From assembly GCF_004795015.1 (NCBI RefSeq), contig NZ_SSBI01000002.1, positions 62,001-126,000 of the forward strand: DNA of 64,000 nt, in the 5' to 3' direction. The notes under the pieces were generated by a model. It saw only the letters and a program-made list of their open reading frames with translations. It did not search any database and was not told the origin of the DNA. Made by a program: the position numbers and the translations under genes. Origin of the DNA: Streptomyces sp. A1277 (GTDB lineage: Bacteria > Actinomycetota > Actinomycetes > Streptomycetales > Streptomycetaceae). The stretch's first letter is position 1; every line of letters begins with the position of its first letter. Positions 43,934-52,484 of the stretch are shown here, piece by piece.

Positions 43934-44932
43934 ATGGCCAGGTACTTCGAGAACGGCACCGGTGAACTCGTTTCCGACGCGCTGCCCGGCTTCGCCCGCG
44001 CACATGCGGATCTCGTCCGGTACGACTCCTCCGACGGATTCGTCACCGCCCGGCACACGGCTCCCGAACGGCGGGTAGGTCTGCTGTCGGGTGGTGGGTC
44101 CGGGCACGAGCCTCTGCATGCCGGATACGTGGGTGCGGGCATGCTGGACGCCGCCTGCCCCGGGAGGGTCTTCGCCTCTCCGCACAACCGGCAGATCTTC
44201 CGGGCCTCGCTCGCGGTGGCACGGCCCGAAGGCGTTCTGCACATCGTCAAGAACTACACCGGTGACCGGATCAATTTCGGTATCGCGGCTGAACGGCTCG
44301 CCGACGCGGGAATCGCCTGTTCGCGGGTCCTGGTCGACGACGACCTCGCCACCGACTCCGCGGACATCGCCGCCGGACGCCGCGGTACGGGAGCCACGGT
44401 GCTGCTGGAAAAGGTCCTGGGCGCGGCCGCGGACACCGGAATGGCGCACGAGGAGCTGGCGGAGCTCGGCACCGCCCTGGCGGGACGGTGCCGCACGCTC
44501 GCCGTCGCCTCCGCCGCCCATCACTCGCCGGCCACCGGTGAGCCCGCGTTCGGGCTGCCGGACGGTGAGCTGGAGTACGGCGTCGGCATCCACGGGGAGC
44601 GCGCCGCCCGCACCCGGAGCCAGGGGCGGGTGGGCGACCTGGTGGAGGAGATGACGGGCGCCCTGCTGGACGCGTTGCGGCCCGGGCCCGAAGAGCCGGT
44701 TGTGGCTCTCGTCAACGGGCTCGGCTCGGTCACGTCCCTCGAGCTCTACGGCATCTTCGGGGAACTGGGCCGGGTGCTCGACGCCCGGGGGGTGCGGCTC
44801 GCCCGGCAACTGGTCGGTGACTACGTGACGGCACTGGACATGCGGGGTTTCTCCCTCACTCTCATGGTCGCCGATGAGGCCACGCTGAACTTTTACGATG
44901 CGCCGGTCCACACCCCGGCTCTGCGGTGGTGA
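43934..44932 (+). CDS. dhaK: dihydroxyacetone kinase subunit K
   Basis: The 332-residue protein has the DhaK layout. LLSGGGSGHEPLHAGYVGAG contains the substrate-contacting Gly-Ser-Gly-His, VKNYTGDRINFGIAAE follows, and RRGTGATVLLEKVLGA lies near 155. YGVGIHGE near 215 holds the His that forms a covalent hemiaminal with the carbonyl of dihydroxyacetone. With DhaL it phosphorylates dihydroxyacetone or a related ketose in the cytoplasm. The upstream ribosome binding site is weak. Confidence 0.92.
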   Translation: MARYFENGTGELVSDALPGFARAHADLVRYDSSDGFVTARHTAPERRVGLLSGGGSGHEPLHAGYVGAGMLDAACPGRVFASPHNRQIFRASLAVARPEGVLHIVKNYTGDRINFGIAAERLADAGIACSRVLVDDDLATDSADIAAGRRGTGATVLLEKVLGAAADTGMAHEELAELGTALAGRCRTLAVASAAHHSPATGEPAFGLPDGELEYGVGIHGERAARTRSQGRVGDLVEEMTGALLDALRPGPEEPVVALVNGLGSVTSLELYGIFGELGRVLDARGVRLARQLVGDYVTALDMRGFSLTLMVADEATLNFYDAPVHTPALRW

Positions 44933-44987
44933 GCGGCCGGCGGGCCGGGCTCCCGGCGCCCCTGGACCGGAAGCACGAGGAGGGCCC

Positions 44988-45650
44988 ATGACGAGCAACG
45001 CTCTCGACGGCGCACAGACCCGCGGATGGGCAGAGCGCTTCGCCGCTTCGGTGTACGCCACCGAAGCGGAACTGACCGCTCTCGACCAGCAGGCGGGCGA
45101 CGGCGACTTCGGTGCCAACCTCGCCGCCGGGGTCCGGGCCGCCGGTCTGCTGCTCGACCGGGCGGCGGAGTCGGCCGGTCCGGCGGAGTGTCTCGGCGCC
45201 ATGGCCACTGCCTTTCTCGACGAGGTGGGCGGAACGAGCGGTCCTCTGTTCGGCCTGCTGTTCCAGGCGTTGGGCCGGGCCGCCGGCGCGGAGCCCGGGC
45301 TGACGACCGACGCGCTCGCCACGGGCGCCGCCGAGGGGCTGGCCGCCATCCGCCGAGTGGGTGACGCCTCGCCCGGGGACAAGACACTGGTCGACGCCCT
45401 GGCTCCGGCGGCCGCAGCCCTCCGGGAGGCTCAGGGCGAACCGCCCGCCGCCGCGCTGGCGACGGCTGCCGAAGGAGCGTGGCGGGGAGTGCGGGAGACG
45501 GCGTCCCAGGCGGCGCGCATGGGGCGGGCGAGCTACCTGGGCGAGCGGGCGACCGGTGTCCCGGACCCCGGGGCGGTGGGCGTTGCGCTGTTCTTCGACT
45601 CGGCCGCCGAAACGGTGCGGTCGCTGGCGCCCCACCTCGCCGGCGACTGA
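44988..45650 (+). CDS. dhaL: dihydroxyacetone kinase subunit L
   Basis: GAGGAGGG precedes the ATG. The 220-residue all-helical protein carries the nucleotide-binding Asp cluster as LDQQAGDGDFGANL near residue 30. The usual GDGDHG has Phe in place of His. GGTSGPLFGLLFQALG near 80 and SPGDKTLVDALAP near 125 are the other conserved ATP/Mg loops, and ASYLGERATGVPDPGA is the C-terminal signature. It supplies ATP or ADP-bound phosphate transfer to DhaK. No dhaM gene is seen, so phosphate donor use (ATP or PTS) is undecided. Confidence 0.9.
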   Translation: MTSNALDGAQTRGWAERFAASVYATEAELTALDQQAGDGDFGANLAAGVRAAGLLLDRAAESAGPAECLGAMATAFLDEVGGTSGPLFGLLFQALGRAAGAEPGLTTDALATGAAEGLAAIRRVGDASPGDKTLVDALAPAAAALREAQGEPPAAALATAAEGAWRGVRETASQAARMGRASYLGERATGVPDPGAVGVALFFDSAAETVRSLAPHLAGD

Positions 45651-45725
45651 CCGTACGTACGCCCCCGGCCCCGGGGCGGGCCCGGTCGGCCCAGGCACCA
45701 TTGCGCGCAGACGGCGGGACAGACC

Positions 45726-46406
45726 CTAGGCGCCGAGCCGGCTGCGGGCCCAGGTCAGCAGTTCGGCGTCGGCGAGGCTCGTGACCCAGAGGTCGGCCTG
45801 CTCGGCGTCCGGGCCCGGCGGACGCGTTCCGATGCCGATCACGCGCAGGCCCGCCCGGCGGGCCGACTCCATGCCGGTCAGCGAGTCCTCCACGGCCAGG
45901 GCCTCCTCGGGCGGCACGCCGCAGAGGCGGGCGGCCGCTCTGTAGACGTCCGGCTCCGGTTTCGGCCGTACGTCGTCGCCCGCGACCACGACGTGCTCGA
46001 AGCAGGTGAGGAGTCCGGCGCGGTCGAGGCACGATTCCACCATGGCGCGGGGGCAGTTGCTCGCCACCGCGAGAGGGCGGTGGCGGGCAGCCAGCCGGAC
46101 CAGTGCGGCGGCGCCCGGCATGGTGACCGGGTCCTGTTCGACCAATGCGGTGAAGGTGGTCAGCAGCGTGTCGGCGAGGTCGTCCACGAGGTCCGGTTTC
46201 CCGGTCTCCTGGGCCATGAGCGCGCCGCACTCGGTGTAGTGCACGCCCTTGGCGCGCTCGGCGAATCCGGCGGGCGGTTTGAGCCCGAAGATCCGGAAGG
46301 TGATGTTGCGGGCCTCCTGCCAGTGTCGTTCCGTGTCCATCAGGGTGCCGTCGCAGTCGAAGACGATGGCGGACGGGGACCAGGAAAAGATTCGATCAGC
46401 TGTCAT
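45726..46406 (-). CDS. HAD-superfamily phosphatase
   Basis: The 226-residue protein has the HAD motifs in order: FDCDGTLMDTE (motif I, nucleophile Asp and acid Asp, about 15-25), VASNCPR (motif II, Ser/Thr), KPEPDVY (motif III Lys), and VEDSLTGMESARRAG (motif IV). The helical cap between motifs I and II makes it a C1-type, beta-phosphoglucomutase/sugar-phosphatase-like member. It is convergent with dhaKL and could act on triose or sugar phosphates, though that link is only positional. Confidence 0.85.
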   Translation of the reverse strand: MTADRIFSWSPSAIVFDCDGTLMDTERHWQEARNITFRIFGLKPPAGFAERAKGVHYTECGALMAQETGKPDLVDDLADTLLTTFTALVEQDPVTMPGAAALVRLAARHRPLAVASNCPRAMVESCLDRAGLLTCFEHVVVAGDDVRPKPEPDVYRAAARLCGVPPEEALAVEDSLTGMESARRAGLRVIGIGTRPPGPDAEQADLWVTSLADAELLTWARSRLGA

Positions 46407-46908
46407 GTAACTGCCGTTCTCGGAGGCTGCGCCGACCGGTTGGGGGTAGGGGCGCAGACGGGTGCCCCGGAGGCACGCGTGAGGGGTGGAATCGGATGCG
46501 GGTGCTGCCCTGCGGCTGCTGCGACCAGCTCGATACCGCTGATCACGCCGTGACGGACATGGGCCTACAAAACCGGCCCATCCGAAACATCATGGTGGTT
46601 ACGTTAATTTGCCGCCTTCAATTTCCGCAATCACCAATTCGAGTGCATTGAAAGATTCCGGGCGCAGCCGGCCGGGTCCTGGAGCGACCCGCGAAAGGGC
46701 GGGGAGCGACCACCGAAGATCGGCCAACATGACTGGTGGGGAGAGTTTTCCAGTCCATCACCGCTTCGATCGGGGGCGGATTGCCCACCCCTTCAGAAAC
46801 GTTTCTTCCGACATAAGGTCAGATTGCACCGAGCCGCCCACCCGCCCGCCAGGCAAGGAATAATAGGATCTTCGCGCGATGCGACTACACCCTCAACGGA
46901 GGAGTGGA
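46407..46908 (+). other. AT-richer regulatory stretch with palindrome AGAAACGTTTCT
   Basis: This 502-bp gap is lower in GC than its surroundings. It contains the perfect 12-bp palindrome AGAAACGTTTCT at 46795-46806, about 150 bp upstream of the TetR-family gene. It is a candidate operator for that regulator. No gene is supported here. Confidence 0.4.
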
Positions 46909-47061
46909 ATGAACGCCTGTGTCGCAGCGCTAGCACGTTTGAGCGAAGGTGGAACAAGTGCAGGACAGGGCGCGCGCAACCCGCAAACTGTTGCTGGAAT
47001 CAGCGGCACACCTATTTGTCGAACGCGGATATGCGGGAACGAGTGTCAACGACATAAGTGA
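46909..47061 (+). CDS. possible leader ORF overlapping the regulator start (50 aa)
   Basis: A strong GGAGGAG site is followed seven bases later by ATG and an open frame of 50 codons (MNACVAALARLSEGGTSAGQ...). It overlaps the start and first 100 bases of the TetR gene in another frame. The signal for initiation is better than that of the TetR gene itself. The encoded peptide shows no domain. It may be a regulatory leader, or the site may act at a distance. Confidence 0.3.
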   Translation: MNACVAALARLSEGGTSAGQGARNPQTVAGISGTPICRTRICGNECQRHK

Positions 47062-47671
47062 CCACTCGGGAAAGACCAGCGGAGCGATTTACTTCCACTA
47101 CTCCAGCAAGGAAAAGCTCGCGCTGGCCGTGGTCCGTGAGCAGTTCGCCACCTGGCCGCAGCTCGTCGCCGCCTACGCCGCGCCGGGCGTCCCTCCCCTG
47201 GAGAAGCTGGTCGCCCTCAGCTTCGGCGTCGCGCAGTCGCTCAGCGAAGACGTCCTGGCGCGGGCCGGCGCGCGGCTGTGGGCGGAGCGCCGCGCCATCG
47301 AGGCGCCCGTACCCACGCCGTTCGGCGCCTGGGCCCTGGCCGCCACCCGGCTCCTCGCCCAAGCCCGCACGCGAGGTGAACTCGCGGAGGGGGTCGCGCC
47401 TTCGGCGGCGGCCGTGGCGCTCGTATGCGGGTTCTACGGACACTGCACGCTGACCGATGAGATGCCGGGCAAGTGGGGCTGGCGGGAGCGGCTGGAACAG
47501 TGGTGGCAGCTGGTCCTCACCTCCCTTCAGGCGGATCCCGATCCGGCGGCCCTGCTCGCCCGGGCACGGGCCCGGATCCCCGCGCAAGCCGATGCCCGGG
47601 GGCGGAGCGGGGCGGCGGACACGCCGCGGGGCACGGCAGCCACAGCGGTCGCCACCGCGGCCGCCACTTAG
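46958..47671 (+). CDS. gamma-butyrolactone-receptor-like TetR regulator
   Basis: The GTG at 46958 was preferred because AAGGTGG lies five bases upstream; GTG at 46949 would add three residues. The HTH region (VQDRARATRKLLLESAAHLF, VNDISDHSGKTSGAIYFHYS, SKEKLALAVV) closely resembles ScbR/ArpA-type receptors. The ligand domain has the family's ARAGARLWAERR motif and a Trp in WGWRERLEQWW. Such proteins repress antibiotic or morphology genes and release DNA on binding autoregulators; pseudo-receptors bind antibiotics instead. The tail is Ala/Thr-rich after about residue 215 and ends five bases before a LacI remnant. Confidence 0.82.
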   Translation: MQDRARATRKLLLESAAHLFVERGYAGTSVNDISDHSGKTSGAIYFHYSSKEKLALAVVREQFATWPQLVAAYAAPGVPPLEKLVALSFGVAQSLSEDVLARAGARLWAERRAIEAPVPTPFGAWALAATRLLAQARTRGELAEGVAPSAAAVALVCGFYGHCTLTDEMPGKWGWRERLEQWWQLVLTSLQADPDPAALLARARARIPAQADARGRSGAADTPRGTAATAVATAAAT

Positions 47672-47675
47672 GCTC

Positions 47676-48431
47676 ATGGTGCACGTGACCACTCCGGAAC
47701 AGGAGCAGGGCGTCTACCGGCGGCTGACCGCTCAGAAACAGGTGGACGGTGTCCTCCTGACCGACCTGCGCCGCGACGATCCGCGCCCCGCGCTTCTGCG
47801 GGAGCTCGGTCTGCCGGCCGTCGTGGTCGGTCAGCCGGAGTGGGGCGGAGGGCTGCCCGCGGTGAGTCCGGACGACGAGCCGGCCTACACGGCGGCCGTC
47901 CGGCACCTCGCGGAGCTGGGTCACCGGCTCATCGCCCACGCCGAGGGGCCGCAGGAACTGCTGCACGCCCACCGGCGCCGGACCGCGTGGGAGCAGACTC
48001 TGCGCGAACTCGGCCCGCCCGAGGCGCCCGAGCTGCCCGGGGGATTCACGCCCGAGGGCGGTGCGCAGGCCACCAGGCAACTGCTGGGGTCCGCGAAGCC
48101 GCCGACCGCGATCGTCTACGGCAACGACCTCGCCGCCACGGCCGGGCTCTCCGTCGCCCAGGAGCTGGGTGCCCGGGTGCCCGATCAGCTGTCGCTGGTC
48201 GGCTACGACGACGCTCCCCTGACGCGGTACAGCTACCCGCCGCTCGCCTCCGCCCGCGCGGACGCGCGGGGCTGGGGGGAGGCGGCCGCCCATGTTCTGG
48301 ACGCGGTCGTCGCCAAGGGGGTCGCCGAGGGGGTCGCCGAGGGGGTCGCCGAGGGGGTCGCCGATCATGTGCGGCTGCCACCGGCGCAGTTCGTGCCCCG
48401 CGCCTCGATGGGGCCCGCGCCCCGCCGCTGA
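47676..48431 (+). pseudogene. LacI-family regulator lacking its DNA-binding domain
   Basis: The 251-residue frame encodes only the sugar-binding part of a LacI-type regulator. It has QVDGVLLTDLRRDDPRPALL, LGLPAVVVGQPEWGGGLPAV, AAVRHLAELGHRLIAHAEGP, PTAIVYGNDLAATAGLSVAQ, DQLSLVGYDDAPLTRYSYPP and FVPRASMGPAP. The HTH and hinge, about 75 residues, are absent, and the preceding DNA belongs to a TetR gene. A near-C-terminal run of GVAE repeats is an unusual expansion. It is a truncated remnant. Confidence 0.72.
48317..48364. repeat. four 12-bp tandem repeats
   Basis: GGGGGTCGCCGA is repeated four times without change, encoding GVAE four times in the LacI remnant. Perfect identity suggests recent slippage. 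Confidence 0.9.
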
Positions 48432-48479
48432 CGCGCGGGGCAACCCACCGGTCGTGCCGGCGCCGACCGGGAAGTCCGT

Positions 48480-48664
48480 GCGGCGACGAGGCCGCGCGTG
48501 AACAGTTCGGAGATCTGCAGGCCCGTGTGCGCGCCGAGGGCGCCGATCTCGGGTTCGCCTTCGACGGCGACGCCGACCGGTGCTTCGTCGTCGACGAGAA
48601 CGGCGCCCCGGTCTCGCCGTCCGCCGTCACGGCCCTGGGCGCCTCACGCGAACTGGCCCGGTAG
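48480..48664 (+). pseudogene. phosphomannomutase/phosphoglucomutase fragment
   Basis: The frame reads FGDLQARVRAEGADLGFAFD then GDADRCFVVDENGAPVSPSA, ending ALGASRELAR before a stop. FDGDADR is the Mg2+-binding loop of alpha-D-phosphohexomutases (ManB/PgcA). Only about 55 of 450 residues remain, with both sides missing. It is a deletion scar. Confidence 0.7.
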
Positions 48665-48684
48665 CCCGGCGCGACCGTCATCCG

Positions 48685-49107
48685 TTGGGGCGGTCGTCGG
48701 CGCGGCGGTGGGTGATGCCCTGGGCGGCCAGACGGCCGTCCTGGTCGCGGACTCCCTGCCGGAGCGAGACCAACTGGATGTGCCGGACGTCTTCGACCGG
48801 TTCCAGCGGTGGACGGCCGCGGAACCCAAGGACATCGGCTGCGGACCGAAGACGCCCTCACCCACGGCATGCCCTGGGACCTCGCCGCCGCGGTCCACTT
48901 CCAGGTCAGCCGGCGCTGCGCACCACCACCCGCTTCGAGGAGGCCGTACGCGCGGCCGTCGACCTCGGCGGTGACACGGACACCGTCGCCGCGGTGGCCG
49001 GCGGCCTCGGCGGGGCGTACTACGGGCTGGACGCGATCCCCGACCGCTGGACCCAGCCACTGCACGCGCCCCTGCCGGGGTTCGGTCCTGAACGGGCGGC
49101 ACGCAGC
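48685..49107 (+). pseudogene. ADP-ribosylglycohydrolase-family remnant
   Basis: The family signature is spread over three frames. GAVVGAAVGDALGG (start of the fold) and VADSLPERDQLDVPDVFDRF are followed, in another frame, by TEDALTHGMPWDLAAAVHF. A third frame then gives TTRFEEAVRAAVDLGGDTDT and AAVAGGLGGAYYGLDAIPDR, the C-terminal D-x-D-T metal site. The middle of the enzyme is deleted. These enzymes remove ADP-ribose from proteins or metabolites; this copy is inactive. Confidence 0.72.
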
Positions 49108-49149
49108 CCCGTGGCCTGTCACGCGGTTCTCCGTGTGACAGGCCACGGG
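49108..49149. terminator. hairpin terminator with 15-bp perfect stem
   Basis: CCCGTGGCCTGTCAC (49108-49122) and its exact complement (49135-49149) flank a 12-base loop. It lies between the ADP-ribosylglycohydrolase remnant and the convergent allene-oxide-cyclase-like gene and could serve both. Confidence 0.75.
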
Positions 49150-49166
49150 TGCGTAGGGCCGGCCTG

Positions 49167-49685
49167 CTACTGCGTGGCGTCGGTCAGGTCGATGGTGAGC
49201 ACGTCCTCGTCCCGGGTCGGGTGCTCGATCGTGATCGAACCCGCCGCACCCACGTAGCTCCGGGTGCCGCCGGTGATCGCGAACTCGTGGGTCCACCGGG
49301 GCGAGCCGACCGGCAGCTCGGTCACGGCGGGAAGCGGCCGCTGGAAGGCGGTGGCCGCGGTGATCATGCCGTCGTCCAGGCTCAGGACCAGTGTCGCCAT
49401 GACGTACGAGCCGTCCGTACCCACGGTCACGGGCAGACAGTGCGCGTTCTCGGTGCCGACGCTGCGGCCCTCCGCGTCCGACAGGTCGTACCTGACGAAG
49501 TACGGGACGCCGGTGGTGAGCACGTCCGGGATGTTCGCGCCGGTACGCCTGCCCTTCAGGGTGATCCGGCGGTCAGCGGCCCTGCGTGCCGCTTGGGCTG
49601 CCCCGCCGGCCCCGACCACCAGTCCCCCGGCGATGGTCGCCGCCGAGGTCAGTTGCAGAATGCTCCTGCGATCCATGTCCGTCAT
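49167..49685 (-). CDS. secreted allene-oxide-cyclase/dirigent-like barrel protein
   Basis: The ATG at 49685 opens a twin-arginine signal: MDRRSILQLTSAATIAGGLV with cleavage likely after AAQA. The mature about 130 residues form an eight-stranded barrel of the allene oxide cyclase-like type. DVLTTGVPYFVRYDLSDAEG, HCLPVTVGTDGSYVMATLVL, HEFAITGGTRSYVGAAGSIT and the closing VLTIDL show the family's strand pattern and its GGTGxYxGAxG motif. Related bacterial proteins are isomerases or cyclases of lipophilic substrates. It is exported folded by Tat. Substrate unknown. Confidence 0.75.
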   Translation of the reverse strand: MTDMDRRSILQLTSAATIAGGLVVGAGGAAQAARRAADRRITLKGRRTGANIPDVLTTGVPYFVRYDLSDAEGRSVGTENAHCLPVTVGTDGSYVMATLVLSLDDGMITAATAFQRPLPAVTELPVGSPRWTHEFAITGGTRSYVGAAGSITIEHPTRDEDVLTIDLTDATQ

Positions 49686-49831
49686 CGCCTGCCTCACACC
49701 CTTGCTCGTCGTGTGCGTGGGTGCGCTCGCACCCCACGGGTAACGGGCATTCGCGGCAGAACGGATCGCTTCCCGCCCGCAATTCACTGGAACGCACGAA
49801 CGCGTGGCGCCAACCGACAGGCTCGTCTTGG

Positions 49832-52137
49832 TCAGGCGGGCAGGTCCGGCCGGGCCGGGCGGAGCCAGTGGCGCTCCGTGCTCCAGCCGAGGAAGAGCCG
49901 CCCCTCGCCGGTGTCCGGCGCGCCGCCGGCCGCGGTCTGCCGCAGGCCGGTCAGGGCGGGGACGAGACGTGGCCGGGGTGCCGGGCCGCCTCCTCGTCCA
50001 GGCGGGTGATCGCCCGGGCCTGCTCCGCGGGGGTGCACAGCGAGAGGTGGAACACCGTCTGGCGCCAGGCGTATGCCGCGTCCTTGATCGTGCCCAGTGG
50101 GCTCGGGCTGCCCTGGACGCGGGCCGTCCGCTTGCACACGGTACGGAAGCAGACTCCCGCCAGGTGCTCCCAGCCGGGCTGCGGCCTGATGCCGACGCGG
50201 CTGACCAGAGTGGCCAGGTTGTGCGTGGTGAGGATCTGCGCCTGCTCGATCATCACCCCACTCGCGCTCAGGGACCAGCCGTTGCCGCCCCGGACCTGGC
50301 CGGCACGCTCGGCGCACAGCTTCGCGAAGCCCGGCGCGGTCCGGGCCCGCGATTCGCCCGCCTCCGTGGTCGCGAGACCGCGGACCGCCGCGTAGTCGAT
50401 GCCGTAATAGCGCTCGTACAGGGTGCCTTCGAGCAGTCCCGCCGCGATCCCGGCGGCGGCGGCGAACTTGGGGTGAAGGTGTCGGCGGCCAGCTCCTCGA
50501 CGAACGGCGCGTCGACCTCGGCCTGCCGTGCCAGCAAGCCGAGTTCACGAATCAGTGGGTTGGGCAGGAGCGTGCCCGGGAATGCCTGCACGGCCAGTTC
50601 GCCGAGTTCGCCGAGTTCGCCGAGTTCGCCGAGTTCGGTCAGTGCGGTGCGCGCGGGGTGCCGGCCGTCGGCCGTACGGTACGCGGCCGTCGCGCGGACC
50701 CACGGCAGTTCGTCCGCCCGCACCTGCCGGGCGAGGTCGAGCAGGAGCAGCGAGCGGCGGTTGCGGAAGGCCCGGTAGTGCGCGGCCGTCAAGGTGCACA
50801 GGGCCTCGTCCCGGTAGGACTGCGCGCCGGTCGAGGCGACCAGCTGCGGGACCAGCTCGGCCAGGACTTCGGCGGAGGGGACGACGCCGCGTTCCACGAG
50901 GGTGCCGAGCGGAGCGCTCAACGCGTTCTCAACCACGTGCCGGACGGGGGCCGGGACCACCGCGCCCGCGGGCAGCCCGGTGCGCTGCGCCTCGTGGGGT
51001 GAGACGGCGGCGGTCAGCGGTGCGGTGTCGGCCGCACCGGTGTGCTGTGCGAGGGCGGGGAGGCGGTGCAGGACCAGCTGGGCGAAGGCGTGGTGCGAGG
51101 GCTGGGCGGCCTGGGCCGCCTGCCGGGTGCGCAGTTCGGTGTGCCCGGCGGACCCGGGGCGGCCTCGCTTGCGGACCATCGATTCCACGGCGTGCCGCAG
51201 CAGGCCGAGCTGCCGGGGCGCGAGCGGGCGGCCGGCGACGGTCTCTTCGAGGGCGCAGCGCAGAATACCCGCGTTCTCCTTCGGGTCGCGGTGTGCGGTG
51301 CACAGGGTGTGGTTCGCGGCGAGTTCCCGGTAGCGTCGCAGGAGCGTCGCGCCGCGTTCCTTCCAGGCGTCGTCGGGTGCTCGGTCCAGTACGGGGCCGG
51401 GGCCCGCCGTTTCCAGCCAGTGGGTGAGCAGTTCGTCGGTGAAGGGCTGCCAGACGGTGAGTGCCTCGCGCTGGGTCTCGATCGCGGTGTTGGGGCGGCG
51501 GCGGGCCAGCGTCGCGCCGGCCTCCCCCACCGTGCGCCGGTGGACGGCGCGGGCCGTCGGTGCGGGCAGGGCGGCCGGGCGGGGTGTCAAGCGCAGGCGG
51601 TCGGCGAAGGGGGCCAGGGTCTCTACGAGTTCGAGCGCGCCGGCCGTGTCCTGGGCGCGCCAGCCAGGCCACGGTCAGCAGGGCGGCTTCCTCGGGCGCG
51701 GTGATCTCGTAGCGGCCGCTGTCGAGCATCGCGTACAGCCGCGCGAGGCCCGCCTCGGTCAGGCAGTGCGCGAACAGGGCCCGGCGTTCGGCGGGCAGCA
51801 CCCCGGCGTGGGCCGCGAGCTCGTGCTGGTACGGCTGGAGCGGGCCTCCGGCGCTCGCCTCGGACGTGGCGAATCCGCCCCTGATGACGTCCGGTGTCAC
51901 CCAGGCGGGCAGCCCGGCGACGGGGGTGCGGGAGCCGATCGTCAGATTACCGTCCGCCATGCCGGCGAGCACGGCCCGCCAGCGGGCCACGCGGCGTTCG
52001 GCGCGTTCGCGTGTGCCGGCGTCGTGGTGGGTGTGTGCGGTCAGGAAGGCCCGGGCCGGCATGGCTTCGGGATAGGCGGCGGAGCCGTCGGCCCCTGCGG
52101 GGAACTCCCGCTCGGCGCGTGCGTGGTTGGCGTTCAT
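49832..52137 (-). pseudogene. large hypothetical gene with three frameshifts
   Basis: The start ATG at 52135-52137 lies three bases after the tRNA-like sequence. The first frame (RAFLTAHTHHDAGTRERAER to EEAALLTVAWLA) breaks near 51658 and continues as QDTAGALELVETLAPFADRL. It breaks again near 50473 after FVEELAADTFTP (continuing KFAAAAGIAAGLLEGTLYER), and again near 49970 (continuing LTGLRQTAAGGA and ending ARPDLPA). The encoded protein of about 765 residues is helical and basic, and no family is recognised. It contains a GEL repeat. All three breaks are one- or two-base indels, so assembly errors are a real alternative to decay. Confidence 0.6.
50596..50637. repeat. 9-bp tandem repeats
   Basis: AGTTCGCCG occurs four times in perfect tandem from 50596 to 50631, followed by a partial fifth copy. 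On the minus strand it encodes repeated Gly-Glu-Leu in the frameshifted gene. Confidence 0.85.
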
Positions 52138-52140
52138 GAG

Positions 52141-52213
52141 CCGACGTGGCAGGTTCTGCCCTTGCGCCCTCCGGGACCAGAGCCCGGTGCTCTGACTGCT
52201 GAGCTACACGCCG
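52141..52213 (-). tRNA. tRNA-Gln(CUG)-like gene with abnormal T arm
   Basis: Read on the minus strand, a 73-base cloverleaf can be drawn. The acceptor CGGCGTG pairs with CACGTCG (one G-U), then T8-A9, D arm GCTC/GAGC, and anticodon stem CCGGG/CCCGG with loop CTCTGGT (anticodon CTG). The variable loop has five bases. The T arm is wrong: GCAAG pairs only four of five with CCTGC, and the loop reads GGCAGAA instead of TTC-type. The 3' end is GCTC, with no encoded CCA. It looks like a degenerate or non-canonical tRNA, and the next ORF starts three bases downstream. Confidence 0.55.
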
Positions 52214-52270
52214 GTGCGGTTGAGGTGAGACGCGGGGTCGAAGATCGCACAAGCGTGCATCGTGGTGCTG

Positions 52271-52484
52271 GGGCCTGTCGTCACATTCCCGTCGTTCGCC
52301 CGGAGGACGGGCCGTGCGGCGTCAGGTGCTTCCCCGAGTTCTCGGCTTCGCTCGAACAGGGGAGACCCCACTCCTCGGCGTGCCGGGCCCAGACCCTCGT
52401 ACTGGATGCACTTGGGTCCGGGCCCGGCGCGGCGAGAGTGCGTACATGGCGTCGCACGGCAGACGGGAATGTGACGCCAGGGCC
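52271..52484. mobile_element. MITE-like element (about 214 bp)
   Basis: Imperfect terminal inverted repeats of 23 bp (21 matching) bound this stretch: GGGCCTGTCGTCACATTCCC and on at the left, and the complement of GGCCCTGGCGTCACATTCCC and on at the right. The interior has no transposase. The size and ends fit a miniature inverted-repeat element mobilised by an IS5-like transposase elsewhere. Its right edge coincides with the stop codon of the adjacent TetR gene. Target duplication is not clear. Confidence 0.65.
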
